Assembly (NCBI GenBank): GCA_964461765.1
Contig: CAYWVS010000044.1
Location: 1-25,546 of the forward strand
Origin: JAVVUJ01 sp964461765
Lineage (GTDB): Bacteria > Bacillota > Clostridia > Peptostreptococcales > Anaerovoracaceae
DNA: 25,546 nt
Reading direction: 5' to 3'
In this document: positions 1 to 6,492 of the stretch, one piece after another
How positions within the stretch are numbered: position 1 is the stretch's first letter
Layout: the number at the start of each line of letters is the position of its first letter
Made by a program: the position numbers and the translations under genes
The notes under the pieces: generated by a model
Databases searched by the model: none
The model's input: the letters and a program-made list of their open reading frames with translations, nothing else
Told to the model about the DNA's origin: nothing

Positions 1-25
1 GTTCTTTCGTCAATTGAAAGTTCAT
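1..25 (-). CDS. Start of a probable acyl-CoA dehydrogenase (partial)
   Basis: Only the first eight codons lie in the window. On the minus strand an ATG at 25-23 follows a strong AAGGAGG ribosome binding site at a spacing of 7, and the codons read MNFQLTKE. Clostridial short-chain (butyryl-CoA type) acyl-CoA dehydrogenases commonly begin with a similar MNF/MDF-x-LT-x-E sequence. The rest of the gene runs off the left edge. An acyl-CoA dehydrogenase would pair functionally with the EtfBA fusion and crotonase found elsewhere in the window. The existence of a gene is well supported by the ribosome binding site; the family is a guess from eight residues. Confidence 0.45.
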
Positions 26-408
26 GTAAACGCCTCCTTATATTATTTCTAACTTTTCACCCTTTCTCAGGTGCAGATGTCTGAATTCTAATTCTAACTT
101 GTTATTCCTACAATTTAGGTTAATATTAACACATAATTTATAAGTGTAACAATGCTTTCGTTAGAATTTTAACAGTACGTAATATAATTTAACTATATTT
201 CAGAAACTTTTGCAACATATTTCTTTTGTAATAACCAAAAAAAATAAAAAAATTTTTAAATATACATCTGAATATTCTGACAATTGTTAAATCTTGTCTA
301 TTTATTGAAAAATACTTGTATCTTATCTGAAAATTATGTTAAAATTAATCAAATTCTAAAAAAATTATTTAAATTTTTAGAATAATCTTTATTTAGAGGA
401 GATTCACT
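26..408. other. AT-rich divergent intergenic region
   Basis: This is a 383-bp spacer between two divergently transcribed genes. It holds the AAGGAGG site of the edge gene, a perfect palindrome GTTAATATTAAC at 119-130, and a weak Rex-like site at 158-175. No convincing -35/-10 pair was found for the lipoprotein gene, whose ribosome binding site is AGAGGAG just before 409. No RNA gene or open reading frame is evident. Confidence 0.6.
158..175. promoter_or_regulatory. Weak Rex-like operator
   Basis: The plus strand reads TCGTTAGAATTTTAACAG. Compared with the clostridial Rex consensus TTGTTAA-N4-TTAACAA, 11 of the 14 defined positions match. It lies about 130 bp upstream of the edge gene. Rex is known to repress butyrate-pathway genes in clostridia when NADH is low. 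In DNA this AT-rich an 11/14 match can arise by chance, so this is tentative. Confidence 0.3.
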
Positions 409-1041
409 ATGAATAGATTTTGCAAGAGATTCATTTTGGTCTTAACGATTGCTGCAATGAGCTTGAGCTTATGGGGTTGTTCCAAAAACCCAGAAGAGGA
501 AAAGGTCAATCCTGCCGATGTGGAAGTACCTACTGTGGTTCAAGAGGTAAAGGATAATGTACTGATTATTGCCGCTAATAGCGTTATGGAACTAAATGGT
601 GAATTTGCAGACCACCTTGAAGCACTGCTTCAATCAGGAAAAGGTCAAAACAGTCCAGAATATGGAGAATTAAAATCAGTCTTAGATAACATTCGCCTCT
701 CCACCGGAGCATATTATGTATATATTCTTGTGGATTCTGATCCCCTGGATGATTATTTTGAAATTACCGTGGACGGCTCTCCTGAACCGGATGATTGGAT
801 GGCACAATATGAAATAGAAGGTCAGTTTGTGGACGCTTTAAACGGAACTCCTGCAGCTGCCTTATCTGCTTGGGATAATGCGGGAGATTTAAGCGATCCC
901 GTATGGTCTGCGTTTGCCCCGATTTACAACACAGCAGGTGATGTGGTAGGCATATTAGGCGTGGATTATCCTGCTCCTGAAATTTTGGAATACCCTGAAT
1001 GGAATCGAGATGCTCCTGAATGGAACAAGTTACACTATTAA
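409..1041 (+). CDS. Lipoprotein with a Cache-like sensor domain
   Basis: The 210-residue protein has a lipoprotein signal peptide: basic start, hydrophobic stretch, and lipobox LWGC with the lipidated cysteine at residue 24. An acidic linker follows. Residues about 45-190 resemble the extracellular PDC/Cache sensor domain found in chemoreceptors and sensor kinases: a YYVYILVDSD strand, a DPxPDDW-like acidic turn, and SAFAPIYNTAGDVVGILGVD at the end. There is no transmembrane segment after the signal and no output domain, so it would sit free on the outer face of the membrane. The C-terminus repeats PEWN twice. The start is supported by AGAGGAG eight bases before the ATG. It is a single-gene unit ending at a bidirectional terminator. 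It may bind a small ligand and hand it to a receptor or transporter; that role is inferred. Confidence 0.7.
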   Translation: MNRFCKRFILVLTIAAMSLSLWGCSKNPEEEKVNPADVEVPTVVQEVKDNVLIIAANSVMELNGEFADHLEALLQSGKGQNSPEYGELKSVLDNIRLSTGAYYVYILVDSDPLDDYFEITVDGSPEPDDWMAQYEIEGQFVDALNGTPAAALSAWDNAGDLSDPVWSAFAPIYNTAGDVVGILGVDYPAPEILEYPEWNRDAPEWNKLHY

Positions 1042-1143
1042 TCATGTGTACAAGTTAAATGAATATGTTCCTTGCAACATTTTACACTTCCCCATTAGGT
1101 ATGTTCATCCGTGGATTGCGAATATGTTGAACTCACAATAGCT

Positions 1144-1172
1144 AAAACTTCGCTTAATAAGCGAAGTTTTTT
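1144..1172. terminator. Bidirectional terminator between the lipoprotein gene and sigF
   Basis: A perfect 12-bp stem (AAAACTTCGCTT, 1144-1155, with its complement at 1159-1170) has a 3-base loop. On the plus strand it is followed by a run of T; on the minus strand it also ends in TTTT. It lies between two convergent genes and can end transcription from both sides. Confidence 0.85.
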
Positions 1173-1191
1173 CGTACATTTTCATTTTAAT

Positions 1192-1917
1192 TCATTCTAA
1201 ATTTTTTCTCATGTTTTCTAGAACTTTTTTTTCGATTCTTGATACCTGAACTTGGGAAATCCCCAGTTGGTTGGCAATGTCTTGTTGAGTTTTGTCCTTA
1301 AAGTATCTTAAAACAATAATTTGTCTTTCCTTCTCTTGTAAGCTACTGATGATACTTTTTAATTGAATCATATTCACATGGCTTTCTTCCGTTTCCGTGG
1401 CCAATTCTATTCCCTGTTTTTCAACCCTATCCGGATCATCTAGGCTTTCCAGATTGTGCAGAGCATCCTTGGCCTCCATTAGATTGATGATGTTTTCCGG
1501 ACTGCAATTCATCATGGCTGCCAGCTCGCTGATTTTAGGATACCTACCGTGAAGATTGTAATATTCCTCCTGCATATGCCCCATGAGCTTCATATCTTGC
1601 TTAATCTGCCTACCCATTTTAATGCGACCATCATCCCTGAGGTATCTTTTTATTTCCCCCAGAATCATAGGAACTGCATAAGTAGAAAACATTACATCGA
1701 ATTTTTCATCAAATTTTTCAATGGCTTTTAAAAGACCAATAAAACCTATTTGAAGTAAATCATCCAATTCATAAGAAGAGCTTGCAAATTTTAATGCGAT
1801 ATTTTTAACAAGCCCTGTGTTGGATGCAATCAACTGTTCTTTAGCCTCCTCATCCCCTTCTTGAGCTGCCCTCAGGAGGCTATATGTATCTTCCTTTAAC
1901 ATTGGATTATAACTCAT
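1192..1917 (-). CDS. sigF: Forespore RNA polymerase sigma factor SigF
   Basis: This 241-residue sigma-70 family protein has region 2 at about residues 30-95 (ELDDLLQIGFIGLLKAIEKF and FSTYAVPMILGEIKRYLRDD), region 3 in the middle and a region 4 helix-turn-helix near the end (TQQDIANQLGISQVQVSRIE). It lacks region 1, as sporulation sigma factors do. SigF directs the first forespore-specific transcription after asymmetric division and is held inactive by SpoIIAB. The sequence alone could also fit SigG, but its position directly after spoIIAB, overlapping it by 11 bp, identifies SigF. The overlap suggests translational coupling; no good ribosome binding site precedes the ATG at 1917. A second ATG lies five codons in. 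Confidence 0.93.
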   Translation of the reverse strand: MSYNPMLKEDTYSLLRAAQEGDEEAKEQLIASNTGLVKNIALKFASSSYELDDLLQIGFIGLLKAIEKFDEKFDVMFSTYAVPMILGEIKRYLRDDGRIKMGRQIKQDMKLMGHMQEEYYNLHGRYPKISELAAMMNCSPENIINLMEAKDALHNLESLDDPDRVEKQGIELATETEESHVNMIQLKSIISSLQEKERQIIVLRYFKDKTQQDIANQLGISQVQVSRIEKKVLENMRKNLE

Positions 1918-2344
1918 AGGTGCTATCCAATACTTTAATCATGGTCACTTTTGTGCCTTTTCCTACTTCCGATTCTACTATGACCCTATCCATAAAGCTT
2001 TCCATTACGGTAAATCCCATACCGGAACGTTCCTCGGCAGGCTTTGACGTATAAAGAGGTGCTTTGGCTTGCTCCACATCCTCAATGCCTGCCCCCACAT
2101 CTGAAACCACAATCCTTATGTGCCGATTCTCCTCCTCATAACACTCTACCGTTACAATCCCTTCCTCATCATCTTTATAAGCGTGAATGATGCCGTTGCT
2201 TACCGCCTCGGAAACGGCAGTTTTAATTTCTGTTATTTCCTCCATGGTGGGGTCTAAATTTGCTACAAAGGATGCTACACAGACTCTTGCAACACTTTCA
2301 TTTTCAGAGCGGTTTAGAAGTTCTAATTTAATTCTGTTTTTCAT
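1907..2344 (-). CDS. spoIIAB: Anti-sigma F factor and serine kinase SpoIIAB
   Basis: This GHKL-type ATPase of 145 residues is close to the 146 of the Bacillus subtilis protein. It shows the family's conserved segments: SNGIIHAY (N box), DVGAGIEDVEQAKAPLYTSK (G1 region with ATP lid) and RSGMGFTVMESFMD. It binds SigF in the presence of ATP and phosphorylates the anti-anti-sigma factor SpoIIAA. I chose the ATG at 2344 because GGGAAAGGA precedes it at good spacing and it gives the family N-terminus MKNRIKLELL. An in-frame ATG nine codons upstream (2371) has no well-placed site. The gene overlaps sigF by 11 bp but is separated from spoIIAA by 120 bp, which is unusual for this operon. Confidence 0.93.
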   Translation of the reverse strand: MKNRIKLELLNRSENESVARVCVASFVANLDPTMEEITEIKTAVSEAVSNGIIHAYKDDEEGIVTVECYEEENRHIRIVVSDVGAGIEDVEQAKAPLYTSKPAEERSGMGFTVMESFMDRVIVESEVGKGTKVTMIKVLDSTYEL

Positions 2345-2393
2345 TACAGTTTTCCTTTCCCAATCATTCATCTTCTAATCGTATTACTCCCAC

Positions 2394-2451
2394 ACCTAAT
2401 AGTCCCGACAAAGTATGATAAAAAAGCCGATACCACTTGCCACTATTAGGT
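2394..2451. repeat. Inverted repeat in the spoIIAA-spoIIAB spacer
   Basis: ACCTAATAGT (2394-2403) is repeated as its exact reverse complement ACTATTAGGT (2442-2451), enclosing 38 bases. Minus-strand RNA can extend the stem inside with AAGTG pairing to TACTT, giving a long hairpin just after the spoIIAA stop codon and about 50 bases before the spoIIAB start. No U-run follows, so it is not a classical terminator; it could stabilise or attenuate the message. Confidence 0.6.
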
Positions 2452-2464
2452 TCCCAAGTAATAT

Positions 2465-2797
2465 CTATAATTCAGCCATCTCATCCATTAAATCCAACTG
2501 TAGCTTGGGTACAATGGTATAAATCCCTGACATTTCTAAAATTCTATCCGCGTAAGCTCCACAGCCATCTACAAAAACTTTGCCTCCTAGCCCTTTCATC
2601 TTGTTGTATCTGCCCATGACGATTCCAATGCCTGAGCTGTCCATAAAGGTCACCTCTTCAAAGTTTAAAATCAAAAGCTTACACTTTATTCTATCTATGT
2701 ATTCATCAATTTCCTCTCTGATTTCCGCAGCAGAATGATGATCGATTTCCCCCTTTAAATATACGACTAAGTATTGTCCCGCATTTTCAAATTTCAC
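2465..2797 (-). CDS. spoIIAA: Anti-sigma F factor antagonist SpoIIAA
   Basis: This single STAS-domain protein of 110 residues includes the GEIDHH strand near residue 16 and FMDSSGIGIVMGRY at 51-64. By alignment with B. subtilis SpoIIAA, whose phosphorylated serine is Ser58, the regulatory serine here is Ser54, the first Ser of DSSG. In its unphosphorylated form the protein frees SigF by binding SpoIIAB. The start is GTG at 2797, preceded by AAAGGAG at a spacing of nine; no ATG in frame fits better. It is the first gene of the locus. I found no clear sigma-H promoter in the 283 bp upstream, which contain instead the thiI terminator and a foldback. Confidence 0.93.
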   Translation of the reverse strand: MKFENAGQYLVVYLKGEIDHHSAAEIREEIDEYIDRIKCKLLILNFEEVTFMDSSGIGIVMGRYNKMKGLGGKVFVDGCGAYADRILEMSGIYTIVPKLQLDLMDEMAEL

Positions 2798-2865
2798 TAT
2801 TTCCCGCTCCTTTCGCTTATATTAACGGCCGTATCAAATATTTCTCTACTTTGAACTGCCGAATA

Positions 2866-2974
2866 ATAACGTAGAAATGACGGAATCAAAGATTTGTATT
2901 CCAACTGCGTCCATTAGGACAACCTTTGGTAAACATGTTTCTTTGATATTCCGTCAATACCGTTTTTACGATAT
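2866..2974. repeat. Imperfect 109-bp foldback upstream of spoIIAA
   Basis: TGACGGAATCAAAG (2878-2891) faces CTTTGATATTCCGTCA (2941-2956), identical in reverse complement except for a two-base bulge. Outer arms (ATAACGTAGAAA and the complement of ATATCGTAAAAA) extend it imperfectly to 2866-2974. The centre holds a nested hairpin: CCAA (2901-2904) with TTGG (2926-2929), and GTCC-ATTA-GGAC at 2909-2920. It may be a small miniature inverted-repeat element or a leader RNA structure of spoIIAA. No flanking target duplication is obvious. Confidence 0.6.
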
Positions 2975-2986
2975 TTCCTACATATT

Positions 2987-3050
2987 AAAAAAACCCCTTT
3001 TCTCATATTATACAGCCCATTGGACAAGCTGTCTTTAAGAGAAAAGAGGG
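2987..3050 (-). terminator. Terminator of the mscS-nifS-thiI operon
   Basis: Read on the minus strand, CCCTCTTTTCTC pairs with GAGAAAAGGGG with one bulged base, and an inner ACAGC/GCTGT stem sits in the loop. The hairpin is followed directly by seven T. It lies about 30 bp after the thiI stop codon and isolates spoIIAA from the upstream operon. Confidence 0.85.
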
Positions 3051-3080
3051 AAATTTCACTAATTATGTCGAAAGAATTAT

Positions 3081-4271
3081 TTATGGATACAGGGTAAAGA
3101 GCTCCGCCGAATCCACGGCTTCCTTTACCAGTTTTTCCACATCAAGCTTGCTCTCCGATTCTAAAATCTTAGGAAGCTTGGGTTTGGTTACGGGATGCTT
3201 TGGTAGAAATACAGTGCAACAATCTTCATAGGGCAAAATGGAAGTCTCATAAGTTCCGATGTTTCTGGCCAAGTCCATAATTTCAACTTTATCCATGGCA
3301 ATGAGTGGTCTCATAACCGGCATTTGAACGGAATGATCCGTTACCACCAAGGCTTCTGCTGTTTGGCTGGCCACCTGGCCTAAATTTTCCCCTGTGATCA
3401 ACATCATACATTCTGATTTAATAGCAATCTCTTGAGCTATACGCATCATAAAGCGCCTGACCAATAAGGTGGTTTCCTCCTCCGGACAGTGTTCAACAAT
3501 CTGCTCCTGAATGGGCAAAAGATTGACGGAATGCATATGAATTCTACCGCAATAAGAGCATAACAGCTTACCCAGATCTTTGACTTTTTCCAAGGCTCTT
3601 TCGCTGGTATAGGGATAAGAATGAAAATGCATAGCTTCCAAAAGCATACCCCGCTTAGCCATCATCCAACCTGCCACGGGACTGTCAATTCCCCCGGAAA
3701 GAAGTAGCAAGCCTTTTCCGTTGGTTCCCAAAGGCAATCCGCCATAAGCAGAGATCTTTTCTTCATAAATATAGGTTTTATCTCGTCTTACATTGATAAA
3801 AAGGTGACAATCCGGCTTATGCACGTCAACCTTCAAAACCTTGCAACCAATAAGAATTTTAGCTCCTATGGTTCTTCCTATTTCAGGAGATTTTACAGGA
3901 AAAGTCTTATCCGCTCGACGAGCTTCTACCTTAAAAGTGGAGATATTTCTCTTTTCTAAAATCTTCTGCATATAGGAAACAGCCTCTTCACCGATGATTT
4001 CCATGTCAGAATCCACTTCCACGGCTGGGCTGATGGAGGCTACTCCAAAGACCTTGGAGATTTTTCTAATAATGACCTCTTCATTCAAAATTCCCTGACC
4101 TCGCACAAAGATCAAGCCTTCATGTCTTTTTACAGTGATCCCGTCAAATTCCTTTAAATTTCTTTTGATTCGCTCAATGAGCATCCTCTCAAAGTAAGGT
4201 TTATTGAGACCTTTCAAGGCAACTTCACCGTACCGCACAATTAACAATTCTTTACCATTCGTATTTTCCAT
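3081..4271 (-). CDS. thiI: tRNA 4-thiouridine synthetase / sulfurtransferase ThiI
   Basis: This enzyme adenylates U8 of tRNA and introduces sulfur to give 4-thiouridine; in some bacteria it also supplies sulfur for the thiamine thiazole ring. The protein of about 396 residues has an N-terminal ferredoxin-like region with a THUMP domain (about 1-165) and an ATP-pyrophosphatase domain whose PP-loop is SGGIDSP (about 192-198). It ends with EDCCTVFLPKHP and lacks the C-terminal rhodanese domain of the E. coli protein, as is usual in Firmicutes. The nifS stop overlaps the start: GTG at 4274 and ATG at 4271 are both possible, and I prefer the ATG, nine bases after GGGAG. Coupling with a NifS-type desulfurase fits, since the short ThiI form needs a dedicated sulfur donor. 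Confidence 0.93.
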   Translation of the reverse strand: MENTNGKELLIVRYGEVALKGLNKPYFERMLIERIKRNLKEFDGITVKRHEGLIFVRGQGILNEEVIIRKISKVFGVASISPAVEVDSDMEIIGEEAVSYMQKILEKRNISTFKVEARRADKTFPVKSPEIGRTIGAKILIGCKVLKVDVHKPDCHLFINVRRDKTYIYEEKISAYGGLPLGTNGKGLLLLSGGIDSPVAGWMMAKRGMLLEAMHFHSYPYTSERALEKVKDLGKLLCSYCGRIHMHSVNLLPIQEQIVEHCPEEETTLLVRRFMMRIAQEIAIKSECMMLITGENLGQVASQTAEALVVTDHSVQMPVMRPLIAMDKVEIMDLARNIGTYETSILPYEDCCTVFLPKHPVTKPKLPKILESESKLDVEKLVKEAVDSAELFTLYP

Positions 4272-5446
4272 CACCTGAAACTCCCTAACTTTCTAAACCG
4301 AAATACTGCTTTTTTCACTTTTTCTATGACATAATCCATCTCTTCCACGGTATTTTCATGACTGAGGCTGAATCGTATGGCTCCTTCTATCTCCTTATGG
4401 GATTTTCCCATGGCTTTTAATACGTGACTTCCGCCCTTTTTATGGGAAGAACACGCTGATCCTGTGGAAACGTAAATTTCATCCTGCTCCAAAGTATGTA
4501 GGAGTACTTCTCCCCGAGTACCCAAAAAGCTTACACTTAAAATATATGGGCTACTCAGCCCAGGATTTTGGTAATCCTCTACCCCATTGAGAGAAACATC
4601 CTCAAGTTCGGCAGTAATCCCTTGCCACAAATAGGATTTAAGGCATTTATTATTTACCCTTTGTTGTCCCTGTTTAAAAAGCTCTGCCGCCAACCCAAAG
4701 CCAACAATGGCAGGCACGTTTTCCGTTCCTGATCGTAAATTGCCCTCCTGACCCCCTCCGTAGAGGATGGGAGGTATGGAAAGACCATTTTTAAAGACCA
4801 GAGCCCCTATTCCCTTTGGACCATACATTTTGTGTCCGCTGATGGTAACCAGATCTGCATGACCTAATGCCTCGAAGTCCTGAGCAGTTTTTGCCTGCAC
4901 CCCATCAGTATGAAGGATTATTCCTTTTTCAGAATTCATTTTAAGGGTACCTACCATTTGGGATATTTCCTTAATAGGCTGTACCGTACCGACTTCATTG
5001 TTTACCGTCATAATAGATATCAAAATTGTCTTTTCATCCAAAGCCGATGAAAGAGCCTTCAAATCTATAAAACCTTCCTTGGTCACAGGCAAGTATTCCA
5101 CCTGAAAATTCATATTTTCTAACTTTTTACAGGATTCTAACACCGCGGGATGCTCTATCTGAGAAACAATGATCTTATTTCCTAATTTTTTTCGACTTTG
5201 AGTTATGCCAAACAAAGCTTGATTATCTCCCTCCGTACCTCCGGAAGTAAAGATTATCCGGTCAAATTGATTGTTTAGCAATTTGCTCACTTGCTCTCGC
5301 GCTACTTTGATGGCTTTTTCCCCGGTAAGTCCCATCCTATGGAGGGAGGAGGCATTTCCATAATCCTCTCTCATGTATTGAAGCATCAGCTCTGTTACCC
5401 GGTCATTCTGTCTAGTTGTGGCACTATTATCCAAATATACTTTCAT
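4271..5446 (-). CDS. Cysteine desulfurase, NifS/IscS family
   Basis: This PLP-dependent class V aminotransferase-fold enzyme of 391 residues removes sulfur from cysteine as a persulfide. It begins YLDNSATTR, has SGGTEGDN near 68 and a His in SQIEHPAV, the PLP lysine in SGHKMYGPKG (about 204-213), and the catalytic cysteine in STGSACSSHKK near residue 330. The start follows AAGGGG at a spacing of five. It overlaps the last base of mscS and the first bases of thiI, so the three genes form one transcript. The tight link to thiI suggests it is the dedicated sulfur donor for tRNA thiolation, like the desulfurase beside thiI in Bacillus, rather than the general Fe-S cluster IscS. Confidence 0.92.
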   Translation of the reverse strand: MKVYLDNSATTRQNDRVTELMLQYMREDYGNASSLHRMGLTGEKAIKVAREQVSKLLNNQFDRIIFTSGGTEGDNQALFGITQSRKKLGNKIIVSQIEHPAVLESCKKLENMNFQVEYLPVTKEGFIDLKALSSALDEKTILISIMTVNNEVGTVQPIKEISQMVGTLKMNSEKGIILHTDGVQAKTAQDFEALGHADLVTISGHKMYGPKGIGALVFKNGLSIPPILYGGGQEGNLRSGTENVPAIVGFGLAAELFKQGQQRVNNKCLKSYLWQGITAELEDVSLNGVEDYQNPGLSSPYILSVSFLGTRGEVLLHTLEQDEIYVSTGSACSSHKKGGSHVLKAMGKSHKEIEGAIRFSLSHENTVEEMDYVIEKVKKAVFRFRKLGSFR

Positions 5447-6231
5447 TATTGCCCCTTCATATGAATATCAATTTGCTTATAAGGGATGGTGATTCCTTTT
5501 TCGTCAAAAGCTAGCTTCACCTGTTCTTCTAAAAAGTACTTTACATCCCAATAGTCGTCCGTAGCACACCAAACCTTAAGATCTATTGCAATCTTGCTTT
5601 CATCGTGATTGGCTACACCGATAATGGGGGGCGGGTCGGAAAAAATCTTGCTATTGGACTCTGCCACCTGTTGCAAAACTGACTTTGCCAAAGAAATGTC
5701 GTCCTGATAACCTATGCCGAAGGTGCAATCTACTCGTCGGTTTTCAGCTCTGGTAAAGTTAACCACCGTGGAATTTGCCAGTTTTCCGTTGGGAATGGTG
5801 ATGGTCTTATTGTCAAACGTGGTAAGAGTAGTATAAAGCAGATCAATTTTGTCTACCTTCCCTGATGTTTGATAGTCTTCTATATAGTCTCCCTTGCTGA
5901 AAGGTTTTGTCAAAATAATTAAGATTCCTCCCGCAAAATTCCCTAGGCTATCCTTTAATGCCAGTGCAATAGCTACTCCTGCTGCACCGATGGCCGTTAA
6001 AAATGCCGTCGGGGGAATTCCCAAGGTACTCAGTGCCGTAACTAATATTAAAACCCAAAGAAAAATTCTCAAGCAGTTGACCCCAAAGGGAATCAAGGCA
6101 TCATCCACCTTACTTTTACTCAATGCCTTTCTCAAAACCCTGGACAACACATTAATCACAATGTAGCCGATTACTATAATGGCTACTGCAATGCCTGCTT
6201 TAATCAGAAATTCTATAGTTTTTTCCGACAT
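5446..6231 (-). CDS. mscS: Small-conductance mechanosensitive channel, MscS family
   Basis: This 261-residue membrane protein has three predicted helices: about 8-30, 48-68 and a pore-lining Gly/Ala-rich helix at about 75-105 (AIGAAGVAIALALKDSLGNF). A cytoplasmic beta domain with FSKGDYIEDYQTSGKVDKIDLLYTTL and TIPNGKLANSTVVNFTR follows, then the alpha/beta vestibule. The family opens on membrane tension and releases solutes during osmotic downshock. GGAGG lies eight bases before the ATG. It is the first gene of the mscS-nifS-thiI unit, although its function is unrelated to the sulfur-transfer genes behind it. A large foldback lies about 35 bp upstream. Confidence 0.92.
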   Translation of the reverse strand: MSEKTIEFLIKAGIAVAIIVIGYIVINVLSRVLRKALSKSKVDDALIPFGVNCLRIFLWVLILVTALSTLGIPPTAFLTAIGAAGVAIALALKDSLGNFAGGILIILTKPFSKGDYIEDYQTSGKVDKIDLLYTTLTTFDNKTITIPNGKLANSTVVNFTRAENRRVDCTFGIGYQDDISLAKSVLQQVAESNSKIFSDPPPIIGVANHDESKIAIDLKVWCATDDYWDVKYFLEEQVKLAFDEKGITIPYKQIDIHMKGQ

Positions 6232-6264
6232 ATAGGAATCCTCCTTTTATCGATAAAATGAAAG

Positions 6265-6448
6265 TTTTTATTATCTATTGCAAAGCCAGTTCACAGTTTT
6301 AAAAGGTTTTATTTTGTTTTAGAGCAGTTTCACTAAGAGGAAACAAACTGAGTCCTTACAACAGTGTTTCCTCTTTGGAAACTGATATCTCAAACAAAAG
6401 TAACCTTTTACAAAACTGCTCAAAGCTTTGCAATTTAGATAATAAAAA
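6265..6448. repeat. 184-bp nested foldback element between typA and mscS
   Basis: The terminal arms TTTTTATTATCTATTGCAAAGC (6265-6286, quoted in part) and 6425-6448 are reverse complements apart from a two-base gap. Inner pairs share the same centre near 6355: AAAAGGTT (6301-6308) with AACCTTTT (6402-6409), TTTTGTTT with AAACAAAA, AGTTTC (6326-6331) with GAAACT (6378-6383), and GAGGAAACA (6337-6345) with TGTTTCCTC (6365-6373). The loop is 19 bases. It contains no gene. Its form is that of a non-autonomous foldback or miniature inverted-repeat element; it could also act as a leader structure for mscS or a 3' end for typA. Confidence 0.75.
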
Positions 6449-6492
6449 GGGATTCTAATCAAGATATTATTTGTATTTTTCAACTTAAAATT

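Noticed and set aside
1192..1917. SigG instead of SigF
   Set aside because: The proteins are similar, but overlap with spoIIAB and the spoIIAA-spoIIAB-sigF order are diagnostic of SigF.
3066..3072. TGTCGAA, the Spo0A box consensus, upstream of the spoIIA locus
   Set aside because: It lies about 270 bp from spoIIAA, on the far side of the thiI terminator and near the thiI stop codon; a 7-base match at that place is not convincing.
6265..6448. Insertion sequence remnant with transposase
   Set aside because: There is no reading frame inside and no clear target duplication, so at most it is a non-autonomous foldback element.
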